DNA from: Lachnospiraceae bacterium EP-SM-12S-S03
GTDB lineage: Bacteria; Bacillota; Clostridia; Lachnospirales; Lachnospiraceae
Assembly: GCA_020540725.1 (NCBI GenBank)
Contig: JAJBSL010000009.1
Span: 25,671 to 89,670, forward strand
Reading direction: 5' to 3'
DNA: 64,000 nucleotides
Shown: positions 38,131-47,775 of the stretch, in pieces
How positions within the stretch are numbered: the stretch's first letter is position 1
Layout: each line of letters begins with the position of its first letter
Program-made: the position numbers and the translations under genes
The notes under the pieces: generated by a model
What the model saw: the letters and a program-made list of their open reading frames with translations, nothing else
Databases searched by the model: none
Told to the model about the DNA's origin: nothing

Positions 38131-38143
38131 GTAAATTTCTCCT

Positions 38144-39421
38144 CTAGTTTCCTACCATAATGCGGATGATTTCTTCATTCGTTTCTTTCATTCCTTCTTT
38201 TCCAAGGCGTCCTACATTTCGAATCGTCGCTTCAATTCCTTTTGTAACGATTCCTTCCCCATCATAGAACTGCTGCCCATGTTTATACATATTATAACCT
38301 AAGATTCCCGCATCGACTGCCGATGCAATTTTTGCCGCACAAGAAGTTTTTGCCCCATCACATACAATTCCTGACACAATAGCAAGTGCATTCACAATCG
38401 TATGTGCGATTTCTTCAAATGTTCCGCCCATCAGATAAGCAATTCCGGCACCTGCCCCGGCACCTGCGCTGACCGCTCCACAAAATGCAGACAATCGGCC
38501 AATTCCCGTCTTCTGATGAATCGTAACCAGGTTCGATAGCGTCAATGCACGATATAACTCTACATCACTTGATTTTAACTCTTTTGCGTATTCAATAACC
38601 GGCAAAGACGCCGTCATTCCCTGATTTCCGCTGCCTGAATTGATTATTACCGGAAGTTCACATCCGTTCATTCTTGCATCCGAACCTGCTGCCGCTGCTG
38701 CTTTCGCCCTGGTACGCACATCATTTCCATAAGTTGCAAGAAGCACAGAGCCGATATTGGCGCCATAATCTCCCCGCAATCCTTCCTGGGAAATTGCCGT
38801 ATTGTAAGCAATCTGTCGATCCAATGTTTCTTTGACGTCCTCCACTTCTACCGTGTTGGCAAATTCAAGAATATCCTCCACATTCAAAAGCGAACGGTCT
38901 GTAAGTCCTTCTTCTTTTTCCCCTTCTATCTCAATCTGATGAAGCACTTGTCCATCCTTTTCAACAAGTACAATATTCGTATGATAATTGGCAATCCGAA
39001 CCTTTGCATAAGAATCCTCACAATACACAGTTACAATAATGTCAAAGGTAATACCGTTATCCACATGCTCTACTGTAATCGGAGTATGCTCTAAATATTC
39101 TTTCATCCTTATCGTATCTTCTTTTGAAACGTCCGCAATTACTTCCAGTTCTTTTTCCGCTTTTCCTGCAACAATTCCCGCCGTTGCCGCTGCCGGAATT
39201 CCTTTCAGATGGTCTGTGTTTGGAACAATTACACTTTTTACATTCTTAATGATACTTCCACTGGCTTCAATGCACACCTTATCCGGAGTACATCCAAGTA
39301 CTTCTCTTGCTTTCGCAGCCGCATATGCCAGCGCAATCGGTTCCGTACATCCCATGGCCGGAACTAATTCTTCTTTCAAAATTTGTACATAAGCCTGATA
39401 TTTCTCATCTGTTCTTTTCAT
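38144..39421 (-). CDS. cyuA: L-cysteine desulfidase / serine dehydratase alpha-like (CyuA, UPF0597)
   Basis: About 425 residues. [20 protein letters not shown] near the N-terminus and a C-terminal part with [17 protein letters not shown] and [11 protein letters not shown], holding cysteines that in this family bind a 4Fe-4S cluster. Family members break down cysteine to pyruvate, sulfide and ammonia without PLP (CyuA/CdsB) or act on serine. Two starts, 39430 and 39421; GAGG lies better for the second. It sits 22-31 bases after a FliB-like gene. Confidence 0.88.
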   Translation of the reverse strand: MKRTDEKYQAYVQILKEELVPAMGCTEPIALAYAAAKAREVLGCTPDKVCIEASGSIIKNVKSVIVPNTDHLKGIPAAATAGIVAGKAEKELEVIADVSKEDTIRMKEYLEHTPITVEHVDNGITFDIIVTVYCEDSYAKVRIANYHTNIVLVEKDGQVLHQIEIEGEKEEGLTDRSLLNVEDILEFANTVEVEDVKETLDRQIAYNTAISQEGLRGDYGANIGSVLLATYGNDVRTRAKAAAAAGSDARMNGCELPVIINSGSGNQGMTASLPVIEYAKELKSSDVELYRALTLSNLVTIHQKTGIGRLSAFCGAVSAGAGAGAGIAYLMGGTFEEIAHTIVNALAIVSGIVCDGAKTSCAAKIASAVDAGILGYNMYKHGQQFYDGEGIVTKGIEATIRNVGRLGKEGMKETNEEIIRIMVGN

Positions 39422-39452
39422 ATTTTCCATTCCTCATCTTTCACAAGTTTTA

Positions 39453-40595
39453 TTATAACTCGCTGCATAACAATTTATTATACCACAGAAAATCCTTTTT
39501 TACCACAATCTGTTCCAATGTTTCCAGATTCTTGTCTGAATGTTCTACTTCTCTCGAAAACTTATGTGCCACATCCACAAAATCCAAAAAAGTGAGCTTC
39601 CCTTTCTGTTCCATAAAGCGGCCCATGGCAATTTCTTCAATCAGGAGCGTGCTGGTTACCGACATCAGCATTTTCGAATACCCACGTCCATCATAAACCC
39701 CGCCGCAAAAATACGTGAATACAAAATACACCATCAACTGCTCTGTTAAAAAGCTACTATCCAGCACATTCTGCCGAAACAATTTTCTTATTTTGTTGTA
39801 TTCTTCTGCATCTTTGTACAAACTGCTTTTCACCTTGGCTATGTAAGCTGGCCACTCCTTCCGCAAAACTTCCAGCTCTTCAAAAGCTTTCATAAGTTCC
39901 TGCATATCCTGAAATCTTTCGTTTTCCTTCCCTCTGCATGTTTCCAATTTCTTCCGAAAACTTTCCGGCGCATTTTCTTTAGAATAACGCGCACAGACGT
40001 CGTCCACTTCAAAAAGCTGTCCCTTTCGTATCTTACATTCCGCATCATGGGCAAGCCCTAAAGCAAGCGCCACTCTCAACCAGATCTCTTCTTCCCGATT
40101 CTGCAAAATCCGGATTGCGCACTCTCTCACAGTAAGCAGTTTATCATATAAGAAATCGTCAAATGCGTCATCTTCCGGTTCTTCTTTTTCATTCTCTTTT
40201 GTCAGAAAGCGTATCGGCTCTTCGCATCCCAAAATGAGTTTTCCCGCTTCCATACAGGAAAGCGACAATGAAATTTCCCTGACATTTGGAAATTCTTCAA
40301 TATGTCTCGGGTATGTTCTGCACGTTTTGCAGAACATACCCTCCCCGAGTTCCGAACAGATGTCGCAAAGATTATTCTCAGCCAAAAACGCACATCTGCC
40401 ATCATATTGCAAAAATGTTCTCTCTTTCCAGTTAATAGAATTATAAAGTCTGTTCCCGAAGGGGCCTTTCGTTCGCTTGTATTTGTTCAGTGTCCGGTCA
40501 TCGATTACAATCTGCCATCCGGCACAACATGTATCTTCACATTGATTTGCTGTACACTGAAATTTTCTGTAATAATGTGGTACTGTATATCGCAT
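39453..40595 (-). CDS. FliB-like lysine-N-methylase (cysteine-rich)
   Basis: 380 residues. The N-terminus carries QCTANQCEDTCCAGW and later LCDICSELGEGMFCKTCRTYPR, the cysteine pattern of the FliB family (YkgJ-like metal- or Fe-S-binding). FliB of Salmonella methylates lysines of flagellin. No flagellar gene occurs in the window, and the gene starts 2 bases after sbcC, so the real target may be another protein. Ribosome binding site CAGGAG overlaps the sbcC end. Confidence 0.8.
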   Translation of the reverse strand: MRYTVPHYYRKFQCTANQCEDTCCAGWQIVIDDRTLNKYKRTKGPFGNRLYNSINWKERTFLQYDGRCAFLAENNLCDICSELGEGMFCKTCRTYPRHIEEFPNVREISLSLSCMEAGKLILGCEEPIRFLTKENEKEEPEDDAFDDFLYDKLLTVRECAIRILQNREEEIWLRVALALGLAHDAECKIRKGQLFEVDDVCARYSKENAPESFRKKLETCRGKENERFQDMQELMKAFEELEVLRKEWPAYIAKVKSSLYKDAEEYNKIRKLFRQNVLDSSFLTEQLMVYFVFTYFCGGVYDGRGYSKMLMSVTSTLLIEEIAMGRFMEQKGKLTFLDFVDVAHKFSREVEHSDKNLETLEQIVVKKDFLWYNKLLCSEL

Positions 40596-40597
40596 TC

Positions 40598-43336
40598 TTA
40601 TTCTCCTGTTATTACTTTTACCGTACTGCCTTCTGCTTTCTGCTTTGTCACTACGATCTGTTTGTCAATCCGTTCTTTCAATTCTGCCACATGGGAAATA
40701 ATTCCTACCAGACGGTTCCCATCCGCAAGATTGATGAGCGCTTTCATCGCCTGTTCCAACGACTCTTCATCCAGGGATCCAAATCCTTCATCAATGAACA
40801 TTGCATCCAGTTGAATACCGCCCGCTGCAGACTGGATTTCATCAGAAAGTCCAAGCGCCAATGCCAGGGATGCCTGAAAAGATTCTCCACCCGAAAGTGT
40901 GCGGACGCTTCGTACACTTCCGTTATAATGATCAATTACATCCAGTTCCAATCCGCTTTGGCTTCTTAGATTTTCTGCTTCCTCCTTGCGCTTTAACTCA
41001 TACTGCCCACCGGACATAATCATGAACCTCGTATTGGCTCTTGTAATAATCCGGTTGAAATGCGTCATCTGTATGTACGTCTCCAGCATGATTTTCTCTT
41101 TGCCGCTGACATTTCCATTGGCGGTATTGGAAAGAGATTTCACAAGCATCCACTTTTCTTCCACCGTTTGAATTTTCTCATACTGCTCCCGAATCGCTTT
41201 TTCAGCATTTTGATTCATCCGGTAATCTGCCATCAAATTCTCTTTTCTCTGTAAAATTTCTTTCTTTTCTTTCGCATAATCATTTTGTAGACGAACAAGT
41301 TCCTCCATATCTTGTTTCTTTTCTTCCCCGATTTGCTCCTGCAATGTCCGAATCTGCGCCTGACCTTCTTGAATCGCTTCTTTTGTTTTCCGATATGCTT
41401 CTTTCGCTTTTTCATACGCTGTTTCCAAAGTTTCTTTTTGCCTTTTCTTTTTCTTTAAAGAGCATACCGCTTCCTCATAGCTTTCATAGGAAAGTCCGGA
41501 AACAGCTTTTTTATACCGTTCTTCAAGAACTGCCTTTTCCATCTGTGCCTGATGATAGTCTTGTTCCTTTTTTGCAAGCGCTTCTTCCCAATCTTTTAAG
41601 GAACTTTCTTCCTTCTTTCTTTGTTCTTCTAACTGCTCCCGCCGTTTTAATGATTCGTTGGCCTGTTTTCTCTTGGTCTTGCACACTTCGTCTTGTTTTT
41701 TCAAAATCGCGATCTGTTCTTCCAACGCTTCATAAATGGATTGTGGTATCTGATCAAACAGTTCCTCTCCCCGTTCCAGAATCTGCTGTTTGATCCCCTC
41801 CAGTTCTCCTTTAACCGCACCGGCCTTTTCGCTGAAAACTGATACTTTTTCGTGCAATCTCTGACTTTCTCTTTTTGCTTTTTTAAGTTCTTCTTCTGTA
41901 CATGTAACTGCTGTCATCCGCGCCGGATCAGGGTGGTGGACTGCCCCGCACACAGGACAGGCTTTTCCTTCTTCCAGTCCTTTGGCCAGAATTCCTGCCT
42001 GCGCATCCAGAAAGCTTTGTTCCATCTTCTCATAGGTTTCCCGCATCCTCTGACTTTCGCAAGACGCATTCCGGTATTCCATCTGTGCCTTTTCAAGCTG
42101 CTTTTCCACTTCTTTATAACGAAGCAGAAGCTTTTTAAAGTTTCTCACTTTATTCTTCTTATCTTCCAACGCATCTTCTTCCTGTTCCAGACGCACGCAA
42201 AAAGCATCCAGACCTTGAAAGGCTTCCAAATCTTCTTTCTGCCTCTCTATACGCACAGTTCCTTCTTCTTTCTCCTTTCGGACTCTTTCCGTTTCTTTTT
42301 GAAGAAGCTGCACCGTACCTTCGCATCTTTCCTTCTGCAAACGAATCCGCTCTGCTTCTTCATAACGGGGCAGATTCTCTTCCTCTGCCAAAATGCGTTT
42401 CAAAATCACTTCCAGCTCCGGCTTCTTTTTTTCTTCTTCCAGAAACGCTTGTTCCCGAAGCGCAAGCTTCGCAATCTGTATTTCCAACGCCTCTTCCAGG
42501 CGTGTAATTTCCCGTTCACCACGTCTCCTTGCTTCCGCCTCTCCCAAATTTTTCTGAATGCCAGAGAGCTGATCTTCGATCTTAGATAACTGCGTTTCCT
42601 GCTCTTTAATGCACTTTTTTTCTTCTTCCAGAACTGTCTCAAGAAACTGTAGCGTCTCACTGACCGTTCCCGTCTCCTTCCATTCTCTGTCAAAGCGGAT
42701 TCCTTCCGTATATTGCCGGATACTTTTTGTCAAATCCTCATACTGCGCCCGTAATCCTCCGGATTCCGCTTTCAGCCGCTCCTGCAAAACCTGATACAGT
42801 TTTGTATCAAAAATCTCCCGGAAGATTTTACTCCGCTCTTCTGTTTTCGCCAACAGAAGTTTCAGGAAATCTCCCTGGGCGATCATAGCGATCTGGGTAA
42901 ACTGATTTCTATCCAATCCGATCAACTCCACCAGGGCTTTCGTCACTTCTTTTGTCTTCGTCAAAATTCTTCCGCCCGGATATGTCAGTGCGGCATCCGC
43001 CTTCTCCGCCGTCATCCCCGTTCCTTTTTTCGACGGACGCAGATATTCCGGATTCCTGCGGACAAAATAGATTTCTCCATGATATAAAAACTCCAGTTCC
43101 ACAAAAGTCGGTGTCTCCGGTTTCGCATATTTGCTTCGCAGCATATCTGACTCTCGACTATTTCCGCTGGCTTCTCCATAGAGAGCAAAGGTAATTCCGT
43201 CAAATATGGTTGTTTTTCCCGCCCCCGTATCTCCCGTGATCAGATACACTCCTCTGTCTCCAAGGAGTGTAAAGTCAATGACTACCTCGCCTACATAAGG
43301 GCCGAAAGCGGACATTGTTAATTTCAAAGGCTTCAT
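40598..43336 (-). CDS. sbcC: Exonuclease SbcCD, ATPase/SMC-like subunit
   Basis: 912-residue Rad50-like protein. Walker A ITGDTGAGKTTIFDGI near residue 35, a long coiled coil rich in E, K, Q and R with the zinc hook CPVCGAVHHPDP in the middle, a signature LSGGESFQASLALALGLSDEI and Walker B MFIDEGFGSLDEESL. With SbcD it opens hairpins and DNA ends blocked by protein. It follows sbcD directly. Confidence 0.97.
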   Translation of the reverse strand: MKPLKLTMSAFGPYVGEVVIDFTLLGDRGVYLITGDTGAGKTTIFDGITFALYGEASGNSRESDMLRSKYAKPETPTFVELEFLYHGEIYFVRRNPEYLRPSKKGTGMTAEKADAALTYPGGRILTKTKEVTKALVELIGLDRNQFTQIAMIAQGDFLKLLLAKTEERSKIFREIFDTKLYQVLQERLKAESGGLRAQYEDLTKSIRQYTEGIRFDREWKETGTVSETLQFLETVLEEEKKCIKEQETQLSKIEDQLSGIQKNLGEAEARRRGEREITRLEEALEIQIAKLALREQAFLEEEKKKPELEVILKRILAEEENLPRYEEAERIRLQKERCEGTVQLLQKETERVRKEKEEGTVRIERQKEDLEAFQGLDAFCVRLEQEEDALEDKKNKVRNFKKLLLRYKEVEKQLEKAQMEYRNASCESQRMRETYEKMEQSFLDAQAGILAKGLEEGKACPVCGAVHHPDPARMTAVTCTEEELKKAKRESQRLHEKVSVFSEKAGAVKGELEGIKQQILERGEELFDQIPQSIYEALEEQIAILKKQDEVCKTKRKQANESLKRREQLEEQRKKEESSLKDWEEALAKKEQDYHQAQMEKAVLEERYKKAVSGLSYESYEEAVCSLKKKKRQKETLETAYEKAKEAYRKTKEAIQEGQAQIRTLQEQIGEEKKQDMEELVRLQNDYAKEKKEILQRKENLMADYRMNQNAEKAIREQYEKIQTVEEKWMLVKSLSNTANGNVSGKEKIMLETYIQMTHFNRIITRANTRFMIMSGGQYELKRKEEAENLRSQSGLELDVIDHYNGSVRSVRTLSGGESFQASLALALGLSDEIQSAAGGIQLDAMFIDEGFGSLDEESLEQAMKALINLADGNRLVGIISHVAELKERIDKQIVVTKQKAEGSTVKVITGE

Positions 43337-44482
43337 CTATTCATCCTCCCAGATTTTTTCAATCAGTTCTTTCAAGAATCTCTCCTGCTCTTCTGATAAC
43401 GGCTGATTGTTCTGTATCTTATAAAGTTCTCCAAACAGTTCCAGCGGCGACTTCCGACATATCTCTTTTGCTTCCTCAATGTTTTGGCTGTTCCTGGTCC
43501 TCGTATTGTCATAATCCATCTTCATAATGTTCGGATAAATGACACGCAATTTGTTCAGAGCATCCGGAATATCTTCCTCGTCTGTCAATGTAATATGTAA
43601 ATAGTCCTCCCGATCCATCTTCTGATAAAACTTACGGGATACCAATTCTTCATACGTTCCCTTGATTTCCCGCATGTCTCTTAACGGAACAAGCAGAACC
43701 GTCCGGATTGTCACGTTTCCCTTTTCTTTCAGTTCCACAACCGTTACCGACTTTTCATGTCTGCTTTCTGAAAATGAGTATTTTAGAGGTGTTCCCGAAT
43801 AGCGCACTTCTTCTCTGGAAATATGCTGCGGACCGTGAATATGTCCCAAAGCCACATAATCGAACACATCAAAACAAGAAGCATCTACATTATCAAGTCC
43901 CCCCACCGAGATTTCCTCCGACTCAGATCGGACAGCCCCAGTCACAAACTGATGGGAAAGAATAATATTTCTCTTCTTCTCATCCACATGCATCTTATTG
44001 AGAACTGCTTTTATCGCCTCATTGTAGGTGGATATTTTTTCTCCTTCATCCTGTCCTTCCAGCACATGCCTTACATACACCGGCTTTACAAATGGCAGCA
44101 TATACACGCAAAGTTCCCCGAACTCATCCTGAAGTACAACCGGTTCCGGCACTTTATGAAAAACAGGGGACACATAAACACGTCTGCCTTTCATCAGTTC
44201 ATTTCCAAAAGAAAGCCGTTCAGCAGAATCATGATTCCCACTGATAACAAACGTGTAAAGATTCCGGTTCGCCAGGCGGTTCAGAAACCGGTCAAAAAGT
44301 TGCACTGCCTCCGCGCTCGGCACCGGTTTGTCATACACGTCTCCTGCAATCAATACCCCGTCAGCCTGCTCTTCATCTATGATTTTCACAATCTCATCTA
44401 ATATATATGTTTGATCCTCTATCATGGAAAATTCATTCACGCGTTTTCCAAGATGAAGGTCGGATAAATGAATCAGTTTCAT
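43337..44482 (-). CDS. sbcD: Exonuclease SbcCD, nuclease subunit
   Basis: 381-residue Mre11-like phosphoesterase. MKLIHLSDLHLGKR, LIAGDVYDKP, FVISGNHDSAERLSFG and ILSHQF / VALGHIHGPQ give the two-metal active site. Start at 44482 is preferred over 44506 because AGGAGGAG lies just in front. Stop and sbcC start touch. Confidence 0.97.
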   Translation of the reverse strand: MKLIHLSDLHLGKRVNEFSMIEDQTYILDEIVKIIDEEQADGVLIAGDVYDKPVPSAEAVQLFDRFLNRLANRNLYTFVISGNHDSAERLSFGNELMKGRRVYVSPVFHKVPEPVVLQDEFGELCVYMLPFVKPVYVRHVLEGQDEGEKISTYNEAIKAVLNKMHVDEKKRNIILSHQFVTGAVRSESEEISVGGLDNVDASCFDVFDYVALGHIHGPQHISREEVRYSGTPLKYSFSESRHEKSVTVVELKEKGNVTIRTVLLVPLRDMREIKGTYEELVSRKFYQKMDREDYLHITLTDEEDIPDALNKLRVIYPNIMKMDYDNTRTRNSQNIEEAKEICRKSPLELFGELYKIQNNQPLSEEQERFLKELIEKIWEDE

Positions 44483-44565
44483 GCACTCCTCCTGCGTTTC
44501 TTCCATTCTTTCTCTTCACTTATTATAGAGCAGAACAAGAGGCTTGACAAGGAAACAATCCACCG

Positions 44566-45075
44566 CTATCGGAAAATCGGATAGTTCGGCACTACAAATG
44601 AGAAAATCCAGAACAGCCAAAAAGTGAGTACCCATTTCCCGAGAAAATACCATTTTCCATAGTTCGGAAGGTGTACTGAATCCTCTGTAATATATGCCGA
44701 AGCAATGAGTGCTATCAGCATTCCTGTGAACAGTAATCCCAGATCGATCCATATCCCCTCTCTTCCAAATCCACTCTTCAATCCATAGTATCCCCCGAAT
44801 ATGATCAACATAGAAATCTCACTTTGAAACGCCGCCAGTACAAACCTGTCTCTGACCGAAAGTTTTTTCACAAATTCACACCAGGGTATCAAATTCACCA
44901 GGAAAAGACTATAAAAGGGTAACTTCATATGTTCCCAGATGCTTTCGCTGATCGGGAAGAAGCCCGCAAGAAAAGGTGGTCTTCCGAGAAAATCATAGGC
45001 AAAATGGAAAAGACTGCTAAGTAAAAAGGCATCCATCACTCCCACATAGATGTAGATATTTTTTCTTCGATTCAT
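44566..45075 (-). CDS. Small integral membrane protein, DUF6512-like
   Basis: 169 residues with about five hydrophobic segments. A conserved-looking stretch FPISESIWEHMKLPFYSLFL lies in the first loop. I think it matches DUF6512, a Clostridia membrane family of unknown function, but am not certain. Ribosome binding site TGGAGAA. Isolated between sbcD and an unknown gene. Confidence 0.65.
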   Translation of the reverse strand: MNRRKNIYIYVGVMDAFLLSSLFHFAYDFLGRPPFLAGFFPISESIWEHMKLPFYSLFLVNLIPWCEFVKKLSVRDRFVLAAFQSEISMLIIFGGYYGLKSGFGREGIWIDLGLLFTGMLIALIASAYITEDSVHLPNYGKWYFLGKWVLTFWLFWIFSFVVPNYPIFR

Positions 45076-45149
45076 AATAAGTTCTCCATAATAAAATTTC
45101 TTCTCTACTTATATTTCCTTTTCTATCATTTTATATACATTCCTATAAC

Positions 45150-45195
45150 AAAATGGGAGCTATACGATCCCTTTGAACCGTACACCTCCCGTTTC
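45150..45195 (-). terminator. Terminator after the 175-residue gene
   Basis: GGGAG...TGTACG and CGTATA...CTCCC pair on the minus strand, followed by ATTTTG, about 25 bases after the stop at 45217. Confidence 0.6.
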
Positions 45196-45216
45196 TATCC
45201 ATACAATATTCTTTCT

Positions 45217-45744
45217 CTACTTCCACGTCACCCTTATCTTACAATCTTCACTCAATTCGCAAGCCTCAGATGTCAATATGATCCCTGCTTTTCGAAATGC
45301 CACACAGATTTTAAAGAACATATCCCACACTGCATTTTCCGAAATCATATTGTCTTTATACTCTGCATAACGCTCTTTATTCTTCAGAAACTCCAGCGGC
45401 ATGATGTGCCTTTCCAAATCCCATGCCCATATCTTTCCAAAATCTAAAAACTGGAATTCCTGCGAGTTCTTTTTTTCCCTCCCGCATTCCAGACAAGTTG
45501 GAATTCTCTCAAGCTTTTCTTCATATGACATGATCACATCATAGATTCTACGCACTTGTTCTTTTGTCAGCTTATACATTTCAATTCCAACCACTTCATC
45601 AAAAAGTTGATATCTGCAATATCGTAAATTTCCATTTCCATACAATTCAATGGAAAATCCACCATCATCTCCTTCAATCCCCGTATCCGGTCCAATTCGA
45701 TAGGAGAACACAATATGTTCTTTCCTTAATTCTTCAAACTTCAT
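45217..45744 (-). CDS. Hypothetical protein
   Basis: 175 residues, soluble, no signal peptide or membrane segment. Strand-rich first half (GGFSIELYGNGNLRYCRYQL) and a helical second half; one cysteine pair CLEC in the middle. I do not recognise a family. Ribosome binding site AGGGG seven bases before ATG, and a terminator follows, so it looks like a real single gene. Confidence 0.6.
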   Translation of the reverse strand: MKFEELRKEHIVFSYRIGPDTGIEGDDGGFSIELYGNGNLRYCRYQLFDEVVGIEMYKLTKEQVRRIYDVIMSYEEKLERIPTCLECGREKKNSQEFQFLDFGKIWAWDLERHIMPLEFLKNKERYAEYKDNMISENAVWDMFFKICVAFRKAGIILTSEACELSEDCKIRVTWK

Positions 45745-45811
45745 ATTTACCCCTTATTTTCTGCAATCTGCATATTTTTCAAAATATGTCTTCCATGGAG
45801 CGTACTTTCTA

Positions 45812-46858
45812 TTACGCTTTGATCGCCCAACGCATTTTCGTAGATCGTGCTCGGCTGTTTACACTGCACTCTTCTGCCGACGGGCGGATCACTTCATCAG
45901 CAATCTCACCATATATCCCTGCCTTTTTCATCTGTTTAAAAGACTTCTTTACAATCCGGTCCTCCCCAGAATGGAATGTAAGAATTGCCACGCGTCCTCC
46001 CGGCGCTAAAGCGTCCGGCAGTTTCTCCATAAAGGCATATAACACTTCAAACTCACTGTTCACATCGATACGAAGCGCCTGAAACACTCTGGCACAGGAT
46101 TTCTTTACCACCTCTTTGCGTTCCTTCTCCGGAAGAAATGCGAGTGCATTTTCCACTACATGCTGAAGCTTTGTCGTTGTATCAATTGCTTCTCCTCGCC
46201 GCAACTTCTCTGTAATCAAAGCCGTAATCTCCTCTGCATACGGTTCATCCGAATTCTCTACAAGCATTCCCACAAGTTCTTCTTCCGTTACTTCCTTCAG
46301 ACGTTCTGCTGCCGATGTTCCCTTCTGCGGATTCAGTCGCAGATCAAGCGGTCCTTCCTTTTTGTATGTAAATCCTCTCTCCGGATTGTCAATCTGCATG
46401 GAGGACACTCCCAAATCTGCCAGCACAAAATCAAATGGTCCATGCGCTTTTGCCACTTGATCAATATTGGCAAAATTGGTCTGGATCATGGTGAAAACAT
46501 CTTCTCCAAACCCGAAACCGCGAAGTCGTTCTTCTGTTTTCACCGATTCAATCGGATCCACATCCAGCCCGTATACATGTCCCTGTCCCTGCAGACATTC
46601 CAGCATTTTCCGTGTATGACCTCCATATCCAAGCGTGGCATCCAAGCCCTTCTGTCCCGGTTTGATCTGCAAAAAATCCAAAATTTCATTTACACAGATG
46701 GAAATATGCATCCCCACCGGTGTACTTCCTTTTTGAATCACCTTTGCAATCGTCTCCGGATACTTCTCCGGCTGTAACTCCTTGTATTTTTCATGATAAT
46801 TTCTCGGATGCGTTCCCTTATAACGCACTCTTCGCTTATGCTGCACTTCCTGTTCCAT
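45812..46858 (-). CDS. rsmH: 16S rRNA (cytosine1402-N4)-methyltransferase RsmH with N-terminal extension
   Basis: 348 residues. Catalytic core starts at about residue 48 (VGMHISICVNEIL), SAM site DATLGYGGHTRKML, DLGVSSMQIDNPERGF, FQALRIDVNSEFEVL and LTFHSGEDRIVKKSF. A basic/acidic extension of about 45 residues stands before the core. In most Firmicutes rsmH lies in the cell-wall cluster after mraZ; here it is alone, so a second copy may exist elsewhere in the genome. Confidence 0.93.
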   Translation of the reverse strand: MEQEVQHKRRVRYKGTHPRNYHEKYKELQPEKYPETIAKVIQKGSTPVGMHISICVNEILDFLQIKPGQKGLDATLGYGGHTRKMLECLQGQGHVYGLDVDPIESVKTEERLRGFGFGEDVFTMIQTNFANIDQVAKAHGPFDFVLADLGVSSMQIDNPERGFTYKKEGPLDLRLNPQKGTSAAERLKEVTEEELVGMLVENSDEPYAEEITALITEKLRRGEAIDTTTKLQHVVENALAFLPEKERKEVVKKSCARVFQALRIDVNSEFEVLYAFMEKLPDALAPGGRVAILTFHSGEDRIVKKSFKQMKKAGIYGEIADEVIRPSAEECSVNSRARSTKMRWAIKA

Positions 46859-46952
46859 TTTTGTACCTCTTTATCTATATTATTTCGCTTCTTTTTGTGT
46901 TAAATTTCTTTCTCTCATAATGGTATCTATTTTCATCATACATGTCAAGAAA

Positions 46953-46988
46953 GAAAAAAGACTCAGTCCAATAAACTGAATCCTTTTT
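46953..46988 (-). terminator. Terminator of the aminoethylphosphonate operon
   Basis: GGATTCAGT/ACTGAGTC imperfect stem on the minus strand, with T-run, just after phnX. Confidence 0.72.
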
Positions 46989-46995
46989 CCGTGAA

Positions 46996-47775
46996 TTAAG
47001 ATATTTTATTTACGAATTCGACAAGTTCCGACATATTACGAATTACATAGTCTGCACCTGCCTCCTGGTAACGTTTCATCACCCTGGCGCTTCTTTCTTC
47101 TCTTTCCTTATCGGAAAGCGCCGCATATTCTTCTTCCGTAAGCGCCATCTCCGAACTTCCTTCCAGTATCCCTACAGAAATCACACCGGCATTTTTCCCT
47201 TCCAGAATGTCTGAAACGGTATCTCCTACTTTCATTACATTCTGTACTTTTGTTACGCCAAGTGCCTCCATGTTTTTAAAAATCATATACGGATACGGGC
47301 GTCCCTTGCTTCCCACAGAATCCGGACTAAACCACGCATCCGGTTTATATCCATTTTCTTCTGCTTTCTTTGTAACAATTTCCATCATCTTATCTGTATA
47401 TCCTGTTGTGGAGCCGATTTTTATACCCATTTCGCGAAGTTTTGTAATCGTTTCCAGAACATAAGGTTTCGGATCTGCATAACGATCCAATATGCTCAGT
47501 AATTTTTCCTCATAAATCTCATACATTCCGTCAATATCTTCTTCGGTAAACTCTCTTTTATATTTTGCAAGCCAAAGTTGATGAATCCGCTCCATTCCAA
47601 GCATCGTTTTGATATGATCCCGCTTCAGCATTCCCATCGGCGCTCTCACTTCATCCATAGTCGGTTCGATCCCCACATGACGGAACACTTCAATAAATAC
47701 CTGCACCGGTGCAAAACATCCATAGTCTACGGTTGTTCCTGCCCAGTCAAAAATCACAGCTTCTATTCTACTCAC
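46996..47775 (-). CDS. phnX: Phosphonoacetaldehyde hydrolase (phosphonatase)
   Basis: 259-residue HAD enzyme that splits phosphonoacetaldehyde to acetaldehyde and phosphate. Nucleophile motif VIFDWAGTTVDYG (the DWAGT variant is typical of PhnX), then MGMLKRDHI with the Schiff-base lysine, GSTTGYTD, and MKVGDTVSDILEG. GTG start at 47775 with GGAGGT upstream, overlapping phnW by 8 bases. Confidence 0.96.
   Translation of the reverse strand: MSRIEAVIFDWAGTTVDYGCFAPVQVFIEVFRHVGIEPTMDEVRAPMGMLKRDHIKTMLGMERIHQLWLAKYKREFTEEDIDGMYEIYEEKLLSILDRYADPKPYVLETITKLREMGIKIGSTTGYTDKMMEIVTKKAEENGYKPDAWFSPDSVGSKGRPYPYMIFKNMEALGVTKVQNVMKVGDTVSDILEGKNAGVISVGILEGSSEMALTEEEYAALSDKEREERSARVMKRYQEAGADYVIRNMSELVEFVNKIS

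Noticed and set aside
38131..38143. yybP-ykoY manganese riboswitch before mntP
   Set aside because: Only 13 bases lie between mntP and the upstream gene; there is no room.
41852..42589. Long plus-strand open frame of 245 codons opposite sbcC
   Set aside because: Antisense shadow of the long coiled-coil gene; rich in F, L, S and C as expected for the reverse of E/K-rich codons, and no ribosome binding site.
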